A DNA stretch of 33,006 bases from DAOPYE01 sp035352715 (GTDB lineage: Bacteria > Acidobacteriota > Holophagae > Holophagales > Holophagaceae). A program made the position numbers and the translations under genes. The DNA is taken from NCBI GenBank assembly GCA_035352715.1, contig DAOPYE010000023.1:1-33006 (forward strand), in the 5' to 3' direction. The notes beneath the pieces are model-generated. The model saw nothing but the letters and a program-made list of their open reading frames with translations. It searched no databases and was not told where the DNA came from. This document shows positions 23,465 to 31,926 of this stretch, piece after piece. The first letter of the stretch is position 1, and each line of letters opens with the position of its first letter.

Positions 23465-25150
23465 CTATCGGGTCAGCTTGCGGTACTTGATGCGGTGCGG
23501 CTCGAAGGGCTTCAGGCCCAGCACGTCTTTCCGGTACTGCTCGTATTCCGTGTAGTTCCCGTCGAAGTATTCCACACGGCTATCGCCCTCGAAGGCCAGG
23601 ATGTGCGTGGCGAGACGATCCAGAAACCAGCGGTCGTGGCTGATGATGACGGCGCTGCCCGCAAAGCTCTCGATGGCCTCTTCCAGCGCGCGCATGGTGT
23701 TCACGTCCAGATCGTTCGTCGGCTCGTCGAACAGCAGCACGTTGCCGCCGCTCTTGAGCACCAGCGCCAGGTTCAGGCGATTCTGCTGGCCGCCGGAAAG
23801 TTCTTTCACCTTCTTCTGCTGACTGTCGCCGGAGAAGCCGAAGCGCGATAGCCAGGCGCGGGCGTTCACTTCCTGGCGCCCGAGAGTCATCATTTCGTAG
23901 CCGCCGGAGATGGCCTCGAAGACCGTCTTCTCGGGGTCCAGGCCCTTGCGCATCTGGTCAACGTACGACAGCTGCACGGTCTCGCCCAGCTTGATGGCAC
24001 CCGCGTCGGGCTGTTCGTGTCCCGTGAGCATGCGGAACAGCGTTGTCTTGCCCGCGCCGTTGGCGCCGATCACGCCCAGAATGCCGCCGCGCGGGATCTG
24101 GAATTCCAGATTCTCGAACAGCACGTTGTCGCCGTAGGCCTTCGCCACGCCGCTGAACTCCGCGACGATATCGCCCAGGCGAGGGCCCGCCGGAATGAAA
24201 ATCTCCAGCTCCTTTTCGCGCTGCGCGCCATCCTCACCCGCCAGCTTCTCGTAGTTGGCGATGCGCGCCTTGCTCTTGGCGTGCTGCCCCTTGGGCGACA
24301 TGCGGATCCATTCCAGCTCGCGCTCCAGCGTCTTTTCGCGGCGCTTGTCGGACTTTTCCTCCTGCGCCATGCGATTGGATTTCTGCTCCAGCCAGGACGA
24401 GTAGTTGCCCTTCCAGGGGATGCCTTCGCCGCGATCCAGTTCGAGAATCCACTCTGCCACGTGATCCAGAAAGTAGCGGTCGTGGGTCACGGCAATGACC
24501 GTGCCCTCGTAGCGCTGGAGATGCTGCTCCAGCCACGCCACAGTCTCGGCGTCCAGATGGTTGGTGGGCTCGTCCAGCAGCAGGATGTCCGGCTTCTGCA
24601 GCAACAAGCGGCACAGCGCCACGCGACGGCGTTCGCCTCCCGAAAGCACACCGATCTTGGTGTCGGGATCGGGACAGCGCAGGGCGTCCATGGCCTGCTC
24701 CAGCTGGCTGTCGAGATCCCAGCAATCCAGCGCGTCGATCTTCTCCTGCAGCACGCCCTGGCGCTCCAGCAGCGCGTCCATATCGGCGTCGGGATCGGCG
24801 AACTTGTCGTTGATCTCGTTGTATTCGCGCAGCAGGGCGGCCTTTTCGCCCGCGCCTTCCTCCACAACCTCGCGCACGGTCTTGGTCTCGTCGAGCTTGG
24901 GCTCCTGCTCCAGCATTCCCGTGGAATAGCCCTTGGACAGCACGGCCTCGCCGTTGAAGTCGTGATCGACGCCCGCCATGATGCGCAGCAGCGTGGATTT
25001 GCCGGATCCGTTGAGGCCCAGCACGCCGATCTTTGCGCCGTGAAAATAGGACAGCGAGATGTCCTTGATGACGGTCTTGTTGTTGTAGATTTTCGAGACC
25101 CGCATCATCGAATAGATGATCGTCGGCTGGTCGTCGGTCTGCTTGGCCAT
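23465..25150 (-). CDS. ettA: Energy-dependent translational throttle protein EttA (ABC-F)
   Basis: This encodes 561 residues, the usual EttA length. It has two ABC ATPase domains and no membrane span. The first has GLNGSGKST, signature LSGGERRRVALCRLLL and Walker B ILLLDEPTNHLD. The second has GANGAGKTT, LSGGQQNRLNLALVL and VLLFDEPTNDLD. Between them lies the linker with the basic arm (EEKSDKRREKTLERELEWIR). EttA binds the ribosomal E site and gates entry into elongation according to the ATP/ADP ratio. The ATG at 25150 has AGGGGA five bases upstream; the frame stays open about 100 bases further but without support. It is probably transcribed alone, from the divergent promoter region with the small membrane protein gene. 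Confidence 0.95.
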   Translation of the reverse strand: MAKQTDDQPTIIYSMMRVSKIYNNKTVIKDISLSYFHGAKIGVLGLNGSGKSTLLRIMAGVDHDFNGEAVLSKGYSTGMLEQEPKLDETKTVREVVEEGAGEKAALLREYNEINDKFADPDADMDALLERQGVLQEKIDALDCWDLDSQLEQAMDALRCPDPDTKIGVLSGGERRRVALCRLLLQKPDILLLDEPTNHLDAETVAWLEQHLQRYEGTVIAVTHDRYFLDHVAEWILELDRGEGIPWKGNYSSWLEQKSNRMAQEEKSDKRREKTLERELEWIRMSPKGQHAKSKARIANYEKLAGEDGAQREKELEIFIPAGPRLGDIVAEFSGVAKAYGDNVLFENLEFQIPRGGILGVIGANGAGKTTLFRMLTGHEQPDAGAIKLGETVQLSYVDQMRKGLDPEKTVFEAISGGYEMMTLGRQEVNARAWLSRFGFSGDSQQKKVKELSGGQQNRLNLALVLKSGGNVLLFDEPTNDLDVNTMRALEEAIESFAGSAVIISHDRWFLDRLATHILAFEGDSRVEYFDGNYTEYEQYRKDVLGLKPFEPHRIKYRKLTR

Positions 25151-25256
25151 GGAATCCCCTGCAATCACGCGGAATCTATCAGTGTATCCGCCGCGATCAC
25201 CTATGAGGACAGGCTCTGGGATCGAACAATCATCTTGTGGAACGACCGACAAGCCC

Positions 25257-25287
25257 TTACGATTTCAATTGCTATTACTTCTATATT
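25257..25287 (+). promoter_or_regulatory. Possible promoter of the small membrane-protein genes
   Basis: In an AT-rich patch within the 171-base divergent gap, TTACGA (25257-25262) and TATATT (25282-25287) are spaced 19 bases apart, 35 bases before the ATG of the next gene. The spacing is longer than optimal, so this is tentative. Confidence 0.3.
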
Positions 25288-25321
25288 TTTGAATCCACCA
25301 AACCTCTTCACGGAGATTTCC

Positions 25322-25636
25322 ATGGCTCAGACCATCCGCAAACCCGACGCAAACCCCATCGTGGCGGCGCTCCTCACCTGGTTCGTCTTTGGCCTGGGAC
25401 ACCTGCTCATCAACGGCCAGCAGCGCAAGTGGATCTTCACCCTGGTGGCCGGAATCGTGGGCTCGTTCCTCTGCGTCCTGCCCGGCTTGGTCATCGGCAT
25501 CCTGAGCATCATCGAGGCCTATCAGACCGCCGAGCGCCTGCAGAAGGGCGAAGAGATCGGCATCAACGAGTACTGCCAGCCGCTGCTCTTCAAGATCATC
25601 AGCATGGTGGACAAGGAAGCCACGCTGAAGGCCTAG
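25322..25636 (+). CDS. Small TM2-like membrane protein
   Basis: This encodes 104 residues with two hydrophobic spans: PIVAALLTWFVFGLGHLLIN (about 12-31) and FTLVAGIVGSFLCVLPGLVIGILSIIEAY (about 39-67). The layout, Gly-rich first helix, short basic turn (GQQRKW) and second helix, is that of TM2-domain proteins, although the sequence match is loose. The C-terminal 35 residues are soluble and charged. GGAG lies six bases before the ATG. The frame is open for more than a kilobase upstream, but that part is antisense to ettA and is not coding. An intrinsic terminator follows. Function unknown. Confidence 0.8.
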   Translation: MAQTIRKPDANPIVAALLTWFVFGLGHLLINGQQRKWIFTLVAGIVGSFLCVLPGLVIGILSIIEAYQTAERLQKGEEIGINEYCQPLLFKIISMVDKEATLKA

Positions 25637-25660
25637 CCCCATCCGCTCCATCCAAAGAGA

Positions 25661-25687
25661 AGCGCCCGGAAACGGGCGTTTTTCTTT
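25661..25687 (+). terminator. Intrinsic terminator
   Basis: The stem CGCCCG (25663-25668) and CGGGCG (25673-25678) closes a GAAA tetraloop and is followed by TTTTTCTTT. It lies 25 bases after the stop of the TM2-like gene. Confidence 0.88.
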
Positions 25688-25744
25688 GGGTTGCCAGCAG
25701 ATGTCCCATCGCCGCATCATCAAGAGTCCTTTCCAGGAGATCCC

Positions 25745-26176
25745 ATGAATGAAGTGCTGCCTTCCTCTGGCCCAGATCGCGATGCGGCCCTGCGGGATGT
25801 TTCCATCCCGGCCATCTGCCTGCTGATCTATCACAGCCTCGGCGTCCTGTTCCTGCTGATGAGCTTCGGCTTGCATGCGCTCGGAGTCAGCCTGGCCGGG
25901 ATGAGCCAGCTCAAGACGCCCGGGGCCGATGCCTTCCCCGCGCTGGCCGGAACCGCCGTCATGGCGGTGACTTCGGGGATCGGGCTGGCGCTCTATGGGC
26001 TGGGCATCTTTGGCGCGATCAAGATGAAGAAGCTGCAGAGCTACGGGCTGGCCATGACCTCCGCCATCCTGGCCATGCTGCCCTGCACCAGTTGCTGCTG
26101 CGTGATCGGCCTGGGCTTTGGCATCTGGACCCTGGTGGTCCTGAACAAGCCCAACGTCAAGCAGGCCTTCCACTGA
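25745..26176 (+). CDS. Small membrane protein of unknown function
   Basis: This encodes 143 residues with three or four hydrophobic segments: ICLLIYHSLGVLFLLMSFGL (about 24-43), TAVMAVTSGIGLALYGLGIFGAI (about 75-97) and MTSAILAMLPCTSCCCVIGLGFGIWTLVVL (about 105-135). A Cys-rich patch, CTSCCC, lies in the last span. The ending, IWTLVVLNKPNVKQAF, is a common terminal motif of small bacterial membrane proteins of unknown role. AGGAG lies six bases before the ATG at 25745; an upstream ATG at 25691 has no support. It is preceded by a terminator, so it should have its own promoter, and is followed after 22 bases by the DUF2752 gene. Confidence 0.8.
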   Translation: MNEVLPSSGPDRDAALRDVSIPAICLLIYHSLGVLFLLMSFGLHALGVSLAGMSQLKTPGADAFPALAGTAVMAVTSGIGLALYGLGIFGAIKMKKLQSYGLAMTSAILAMLPCTSCCCVIGLGFGIWTLVVLNKPNVKQAFH

Positions 26177-26198
26177 TCTTCGAGCCTCACGCACGGCC

Positions 26199-26585
26199 AT
26201 GAGCCATCGTTTTGAACTTCGCCCAGGGCACATCGCGGCCGTCTTCGCCGCCTTGGCCCTGGGCTTTTCCTGGGCGATGCCCGAGCGCGGAGCCTACGGC
26301 GTGGACATCTGCGCTTTCCACGCCCTGACGGGCGTTCCCTGCCCGGGATGCGGCATGACACGGGCCTTTCGCGCCATCGGCCACGGGGCCTTTGCCCAGG
26401 CCTGGCGCCTGAACCCCTTCGCGTTCCCGCTCTATGCGGCCTGCTGCTTGTGTTTGGCGGCGCAGTTCACGCCCCTGCCCTGGTGGCAGCACAAGCGAAG
26501 CCTTGCCTATGCGGGCATTGGCTTGAGCATCGCCATGGCTGCGTTCGGACTGGCCCGCATGGCCAAGCTCTATCCCTGGCCGTGA
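26199..26585 (+). CDS. DUF2752 membrane protein
   Basis: This encodes 128 residues. The motif GVPCPGCGMTRAF (about 46-58), with FHALTG just before it and NPFAFPLYA after it, defines the DUF2752 family. Three spans are visible: HIAAVFAALALGFSWAM, PFAFPLYAACCLCLAAQF and AYAGIGLSIAMAAFGLA. The function is unknown; the conserved CPxCG could bind metal or form a disulfide. The Shine-Dalgarno sequence is weak. It is likely cotranscribed with the preceding small membrane protein gene, and its last 16 bases overlap the convergent cmk gene. Confidence 0.88.
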   Translation: MSHRFELRPGHIAAVFAALALGFSWAMPERGAYGVDICAFHALTGVPCPGCGMTRAFRAIGHGAFAQAWRLNPFAFPLYAACCLCLAAQFTPLPWWQHKRSLAYAGIGLSIAMAAFGLARMAKLYPWP

Positions 26586-27247
26586 ATCGCCAGAATCCGC
26601 GCGACCACGTCTTCCAGGCTCAGGTCGCTGGAATCCACTTCCACGGCATCTTCGGCCTTGCGCAGGGGGGAGACGGCCCGGGTGGAATCGGCCTGATCGC
26701 GCCGCGCGATATCTGAAGCGACCTCCTCCAGGCTCATGTCGACACCCTTGCCCTGTTGTTCCAGAAAACGGCGACAGGCGCGGGCTTGGACGCTGGCGGT
26801 CAGGAAGATCTTGGTGGCGGCGTCCGGAAACACGACGGTGCCGATGTCGCGACCATCCACCACCCAACCCTTGCCCGTGCGGCCGATGGCGCGCTGCTGC
26901 TCGACCAGCACTTCGCGCACGCGGGCGTTGGCGCTCACGCCAGAGACCATCCGCGTGATCTCCGGCGTCCGGATGGCTTCGCTGATATCCTCGCCCGCCA
27001 GGAAGAACCGCGAGCCGCGCTGTTCGATGCGAAGGCCGGAGAGCACGGATTCCAGGGCCGATCCACCCTCCCGCGAGACATCATCCAGTGAGACATCAGC
27101 GCGCCGCAGCGCCAGCGCCGTGGCGCGATACATGGCCCCGGTGTCGAGATAGTCCCAGCCAAGCGCCTGGGCGAGGCGCTTGGCGGTGGTGGACTTGCCG
27201 ACGCCGCTGGGGCCGTCGATGGCGATGAGGTTGAGCTGGGACAACAT
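26570..27247 (-). CDS. cmk: Cytidylate kinase
   Basis: This encodes 225 residues, the standard length. It phosphorylates CMP and dCMP using ATP. The P-loop is GPSGVGKST (residues 12-20). The CMP-binding segments DTGAMYRATAL and VDGRDIGTVVFPDA are intact, and the lid with RRDQADSTRAVSPL is present. The ATG at 27247 is chosen because it places the P-loop at the usual distance from the N-terminus, with GGAG a few bases upstream; the frame is open 15 codons further. It lies downstream of the RND efflux operon on the same strand with a 63-base gap, and may be read from it or from its own promoter. Confidence 0.95.
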   Translation of the reverse strand: MLSQLNLIAIDGPSGVGKSTTAKRLAQALGWDYLDTGAMYRATALALRRADVSLDDVSREGGSALESVLSGLRIEQRGSRFFLAGEDISEAIRTPEITRMVSGVSANARVREVLVEQQRAIGRTGKGWVVDGRDIGTVVFPDAATKIFLTASVQARACRRFLEQQGKGVDMSLEEVASDIARRDQADSTRAVSPLRKAEDAVEVDSSDLSLEDVVARILAIHGQG

Positions 27248-27310
27248 AGACTCCGAGAACTGAACCGTGATTCTACGCCATCTCTCGGCCATCCCGGGCC
27301 GGCGGCGGGC

Positions 27311-28708
27311 CTACAGCCTTCCGCCCAGGGCCTTGTAGAGCGTGATCTGATTGATCTGGTTCGCCAATCGCGTCGCCACCCATCCCTGCTGGGCGCTGTA
27401 CAGGGAACGCTGGGCGACGAGGACGCCCAGGTATCCATCCAGCCCCTCCTTGTAGCGCAGATCCGAAAGCCGGTAGGTCGTCTCCAGGGATTCCACCAAG
27501 GCGCGCTGCGCATCCAGCTGCTCGACATAGGTCGACCGTCGGACGAGGCCATCGGCCACTTCCCGGAAGGCGGTCTGGACGGCCGATTCGTACTGCGCGA
27601 CCGCGATATCCCGATCGGTCTTGGCGACCTTCAGGTTCGCCCACAGCGATCCCCCGGCGAACAGCGGCAGGTTGATCTGGGGCGTGAAGCTCCAGGTGCC
27701 CGTCCCGGACGTGAACAGGCTGGAAAATTCCGGGCTCATGGTCCCGATGCCCGCCGTAAGGCTGACATTCGGGAAGAACGCCGCCCGAGCCGCGCCGATG
27801 TTGGCGTTGGCGGCCTTGAGCTGGTATTCCGTGCGCAGGATATCGGGGCGGCGCAGAAGCACGTCCGAGGAGAGCCCCGCCGAGACATCCTTCAGGGGCG
27901 CGATGGCGCTCAAGCCCTTGGGCAGCTGGCCTGCGGGAACCGAAGTCCCCACCACCAGCTCCAGCGCGTTGAGATCCATGGCCACCAGGCCGCGGAACCG
28001 CGCCACGTCCACCCGCGCGCTCTCCATCTGGCTCTGGGCCTGGCGGAGATCCAGCTCGGAGGCCACGCCAAGCTCGTTGCTCTGGTGGATCAGGTCGTAG
28101 TAGGCCTTCTGGGCGTCGAACGTGCGCTGGGCCAGATCCAGGTTTTCCTGGTCGGCGGCATAGGTGAAATAGCTCTGGGCAACGGTGCCTACCAGCGAGA
28201 TCTGGGCCGCGGCCTTGGCCTGTTCGGTCGCCAGGTACTGGTTCATCGCCTGCTTGCGGAGGCTGCGCAGACGACCGAAGAAATCCAGCTCCCAGGACAG
28301 GACGCCCACGTTCACGCTGTCCTGCTCGATGATCTTGGCGGTCCCCCCGTTCATCTTCTCCGGCTGGCGGTATTTGTTTCCGCTGCCCCGGATGCCCATG
28401 GTGGGCGTCAGGTTCGAGCGCTGGATGCGGTAGAGGGCCTGGGCCTTTTCCACGTTCAGCGAAGCGATCCGCATATCGCGATTGTTGTCGATCGCCAGCT
28501 TGATGACGGACTGCATCCCGGGGTCGGTGAAGTAGTCCTGCCAGTGCAGCTCGGCGGGCGCAGGGGCGCCGGCCGAGGCGGTGCTATCAGGCAGGTTCTG
28601 CGGAACCGGGGCCGTGGGCCGCGTGTATTTCGGCGACAGGTCGCATGCGGTGAAAAGGGTTCCCAGACTGATGGAAAGCCCAAGGGCGAAGATCGGCTTC
28701 GGCGTCAT
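27311..28708 (-). CDS. RND efflux outer-membrane factor (OprM/NodT family lipoprotein)
   Basis: This encodes 465 residues. A lipoprotein signal ends in FTAC (Cys22), followed by the standard N-terminal pattern LSPKYTRP. Two TolC-type repeats with long periplasmic helices follow. The motif ELDFFGRLRSLRKQA (first repeat) and the segment RRPDILRTEYQLKAANANIGAARAAFFP (second repeat) are typical of OprM-like channels. It forms the trimeric exit duct of the pump encoded upstream. GGAGGA lies six bases before the ATG at 28708; a GTG two codons earlier overlaps the pump stop. The gene order adaptor-pump-channel is the usual one for mex-type operons. Confidence 0.94.
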   Translation of the reverse strand: MTPKPIFALGLSISLGTLFTACDLSPKYTRPTAPVPQNLPDSTASAGAPAPAELHWQDYFTDPGMQSVIKLAIDNNRDMRIASLNVEKAQALYRIQRSNLTPTMGIRGSGNKYRQPEKMNGGTAKIIEQDSVNVGVLSWELDFFGRLRSLRKQAMNQYLATEQAKAAAQISLVGTVAQSYFTYAADQENLDLAQRTFDAQKAYYDLIHQSNELGVASELDLRQAQSQMESARVDVARFRGLVAMDLNALELVVGTSVPAGQLPKGLSAIAPLKDVSAGLSSDVLLRRPDILRTEYQLKAANANIGAARAAFFPNVSLTAGIGTMSPEFSSLFTSGTGTWSFTPQINLPLFAGGSLWANLKVAKTDRDIAVAQYESAVQTAFREVADGLVRRSTYVEQLDAQRALVESLETTYRLSDLRYKEGLDGYLGVLVAQRSLYSAQQGWVATRLANQINQITLYKALGGRL

Positions 28709-28710
28709 GA

Positions 28711-31700
28711 TCACTCCTCCACCGATTGGGGCGTTGAGCCATCCGACGCAGGCGCGGACGGGCCATTCACATCTGGATGATTCGGGTTTTGGCCGCGGTT
28801 CTTTTTGTCAAAGAGCTGAACGACGACCACAAAGAACAGGGGCACGAAGAGCACCGCCAGGAACGTCGCGGTGATCATGCCGCCCAGCACGCTGGTGCCG
28901 ATGGCCTTCTGCGCGCCGGCGCCAGCGCCGGAGGCGATGGCCAGCGGCAGAACGCCGAAGCCGAACGCGATGGAGGTCATGAGGATGGGGCGCAGCCGGA
29001 GCTTGGAGGCTTCCATCGTCGCTTCGATCAATCCCATGCCCTGTTCCATGTGCCCCTTGGCGAACTGAACGATCAGGATCGCGTTCTTTGTCGTCAGGCC
29101 CAGCACGGTCAACAGACCGATCTGGAAGTAGACGTCGTTGGCCATGCCGCGCAGCGAGGAAGCCAGCAGGCCGCCGATGATGCCCAGCGGCAGCGCCAGC
29201 AGCACGGTGATGGGCACCGTCCAGCTTTCATACAGGGCAGCCAGCACCAGGAAGATCACCAGGATGGAGAAGCCGTACAGCAGCCCCGCCTGGGATTCAG
29301 ACATGCGCTGCTGGTAGGAGATGCTCGTCCATTCGGAGCCGATCCCCTGGGGGAGCCGCTTGACGAGGTCTTCCATGGCGTTCATGGCCTCGCCGGAACT
29401 GCAGCCAGGCGCGGGTTCGCCCTGGATGTTCAGGGCCGGGAAGCCGTTGTAGCGCTCGAGCCGAGGCGATCCGTAGACCCAGCGACCGGTCGCGATGGCG
29501 GACAGGGGAACCAGCTCCCCCTTGTTGTTGCGCACGCGAATGCGGTTGAGATCCTCCGGCGTCATGCGGAATTGCGCGTCAGCCTGGGCGTAGACGCGCT
29601 TCACACGTCCGCCCTGCACAAAATTGTTGATGTAGGTGCCACCAAAGGAGGCGGAGAGGTAGCTCTGCACCGAGCTGACGGGCACCCCCAGGGCACCTGC
29701 CTTCTGCCAGTCGACATCCACCTTGTACTGGGGCACATCGGCCATGCCATTGGGACGCACCCGCGCCAGGCGCGGATCCTGAGCCGCCATGCCCAGAAGC
29801 TGGTTCTGGGCGTCGGTCAACCCCTGGTGCCCCAGATCGCCGCGATCCTGGAGCATGAAGTCAAAACCCGTGGCGCTACCCAGCTCAGTGACAGCGGGCG
29901 GGGGAACCGCAAAGATCGTCGCGTTCTTGATCTTCGAAAGCGCGAGGGTGGCCTTGGCAGCGACATCCTTGGCGCGGAGTCCCGGCTTCTGGCGAAGATT
30001 CCAGTCCTTCAGCTTCACGTACATCATGGCCTGGTTCTGGCCGCGTCCGGCGGAGCCCATGCCGGCGCCGCCCATGACGGCCTCGACGGCATCCTTCTGA
30101 TCTTCCATGTAATGCTTCACCACCTGCTGGACCACCGCCTGGGTCTGTTCCAGGGTCGATCCCACGGGGGTCTGGATGATCGTCATGATGGTGCCCTGAT
30201 CCTCTTCCGGCAGATAGCCGGTGGGCATGCGCAGGTAGAGCACCGCCATCAGGGCCACGAGGGCTACGAAGATGGCGCCGAATCGCGCTTTCCGGCCCAG
30301 GATGAACCCGACGTACTTCATGTAGAGATCACGCACCCGATAAAACTGGTGATCGAACCAGATGAAGAAGGGACGGAGCAGGCGGAAACCGGTCTCGGCC
30401 GCCTCGTGCCCCTTTTCCACGGGCTTGAGCAGCGTGGCGCACAGCACCGGCGTCAGCACCAGGGCCACCACGACGGAAAGCAGCATGGAGGCGATGACCG
30501 TGACCGAGAACTGGCGATAGATCACGCCCGTTGATCCCGGGAAGAAGGCCATGGGACCGAACACGGCGGAAAGCGTGAGGCCGATACCGATGAGCGCGCT
30601 CTGGATCTCGCCCATGGATTTGCGCGTAGCTTCCCAGGGGTCCAGGCCTTCTTCGCTCATCACCCGCTCGACGTTCTCCACCACCACGATGGCGTCGTCC
30701 ACCAGCAGGCCGATGGCCAACACCATGGCGAACATGGTGAGCATATTGACGGAATAGCCCAAGGCGGCCAGCACGCCGAAGGTCCCCAGAATCACCACGG
30801 GCACCGCAATGGTCGGAATCAGCGTGGCCCGAATGTTCCCCATGAAGAGGTACATGACCAGGAACACCAGGATGACGGCCTCGAAGAGCGTCTTGATCAC
30901 TTCGTGAATGGCGACCCGCACGAACGGCGTGGTGTCGTTAGGGTAGACGACCTTCATACCCGCCGGGAAATACTGCGAGAGTTCCTTCAGCTTCGCCTTC
31001 ACGCCTTCGGCTGTCTCCAACGCATTGGCGCCGGATTCCTGACGGATGGAGATGGCCGCAGCAGGTTGCCCGTTGTACTGGAACATCATGTCGGGCCTCT
31101 CGGTCTCCAGTTCCGTGCGACCGATATCCCTCACGCGGACGATGGAGCCATCGGCGTTGGTGCGCAGGGGGATGTTCCCGAACTCCTGGGGAGTGACCAG
31201 CATTGACTGCACCAGGATGGATGCGTTCAGTCGCTGGCCCGGCAGGGCAGGCGCGCCACCCAACTGGCCGGCGGAGACTTCGACGTTGTAGGCCCTCACC
31301 GCGGCGACGATGTCATCCGACGTCATGCCGTACTTCGTGAGCTTGTCCGGATCAAACCAGATGCGCATGGAATAGCCCGTGCCGAAGGTCTGAACCTCGC
31401 CCACGCCCTTCACGCGGGCCAGCACGGATTCTATCTTGGAGGTCGCATAGTCCGTCAGATCCGAATTGCTGATGCTGCCGTCATCCGTGGTGATGGCCGG
31501 GATGAGCAGGTAGTTCCGGGTGGATTTGCTCACCGAAACGCCCATGGTCTGCACCACCGTGGGCAGCGACGGAATGGCGAGCTGCAGCTTGTTCTGGACC
31601 TTGGACCAGGCCATGTCGGGATCAACACCGGGAGCGAAGGTCAAGGTGACATTGGCGCTGCCTGAAGAGTCGCTCGTCGAGTACATGTAGAGCATCTTGT

Positions 31701-31917
31701 CCAGACCGGTCATCTTCTGTTCGATCATCTGGACGACGCTGTCTTCCACGGTCTTCGCGGAAGCGCCGGGATACATGGCGCTGATGGAAATCGAGGGCGG
31801 CGCGATGGGCGGATACTGGGAAACCGGCAGCTGATAGATCGCCATGGCGCCCAACAGCATCATGGCGATGGCGATGACCCAGGCGAAGACCGGGCGGTCG
31901 AGGAAAAATTTCGACAT
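28711..31917 (-). CDS. RND multidrug efflux pump, AcrB/MexB type (HAE1)
   Basis: This encodes 1068 residues, close to the usual 1030-1050 with an extended charged C-terminus. The N-terminus MSKFFLDRPVFAWVIAI is canonical. The proton-relay residues are present: Asp407 and Asp408 in LLVDDAIVVVENVER, and Lys944 in LTTKNAILIVQFAK. Two large periplasmic loops with the YPGASAKTVEDSV pattern and a 12-span layout identify the hydrophobic/amphiphilic efflux class. It exports drugs or toxic organics using the proton gradient; the substrate cannot be read from sequence. AGGGAG lies six bases before the ATG. It starts nine bases after the adaptor gene and ends beside the channel gene. Confidence 0.96.
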   Translation of the reverse strand: MSKFFLDRPVFAWVIAIAMMLLGAMAIYQLPVSQYPPIAPPSISISAMYPGASAKTVEDSVVQMIEQKMTGLDKMLYMYSTSDSSGSANVTLTFAPGVDPDMAWSKVQNKLQLAIPSLPTVVQTMGVSVSKSTRNYLLIPAITTDDGSISNSDLTDYATSKIESVLARVKGVGEVQTFGTGYSMRIWFDPDKLTKYGMTSDDIVAAVRAYNVEVSAGQLGGAPALPGQRLNASILVQSMLVTPQEFGNIPLRTNADGSIVRVRDIGRTELETERPDMMFQYNGQPAAAISIRQESGANALETAEGVKAKLKELSQYFPAGMKVVYPNDTTPFVRVAIHEVIKTLFEAVILVFLVMYLFMGNIRATLIPTIAVPVVILGTFGVLAALGYSVNMLTMFAMVLAIGLLVDDAIVVVENVERVMSEEGLDPWEATRKSMGEIQSALIGIGLTLSAVFGPMAFFPGSTGVIYRQFSVTVIASMLLSVVVALVLTPVLCATLLKPVEKGHEAAETGFRLLRPFFIWFDHQFYRVRDLYMKYVGFILGRKARFGAIFVALVALMAVLYLRMPTGYLPEEDQGTIMTIIQTPVGSTLEQTQAVVQQVVKHYMEDQKDAVEAVMGGAGMGSAGRGQNQAMMYVKLKDWNLRQKPGLRAKDVAAKATLALSKIKNATIFAVPPPAVTELGSATGFDFMLQDRGDLGHQGLTDAQNQLLGMAAQDPRLARVRPNGMADVPQYKVDVDWQKAGALGVPVSSVQSYLSASFGGTYINNFVQGGRVKRVYAQADAQFRMTPEDLNRIRVRNNKGELVPLSAIATGRWVYGSPRLERYNGFPALNIQGEPAPGCSSGEAMNAMEDLVKRLPQGIGSEWTSISYQQRMSESQAGLLYGFSILVIFLVLAALYESWTVPITVLLALPLGIIGGLLASSLRGMANDVYFQIGLLTVLGLTTKNAILIVQFAKGHMEQGMGLIEATMEASKLRLRPILMTSIAFGFGVLPLAIASGAGAGAQKAIGTSVLGGMITATFLAVLFVPLFFVVVVQLFDKKNRGQNPNHPDVNGPSAPASDGSTPQSVEE

Positions 31918-31926
31918 GCCGACTCC

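Noticed and set aside
24017..25321. A long N-terminal extension of the TM2-like protein
   Set aside because: The frame is open by chance across the ettA antisense strand. The ATG at 25322 has a good ribosome-binding site and begins the only plausible protein.
25265..26233. A 322-codon minus-strand frame over the small membrane-protein genes
   Set aside because: It lies opposite two genes with ribosome-binding sites, membrane spans and an intervening terminator; its product is charged low-complexity sequence.
28777..30534. A 585-codon open frame on the plus strand
   Set aside because: It is antisense to the RND pump gene, with a His/Gln/Ala-rich product and no motif.
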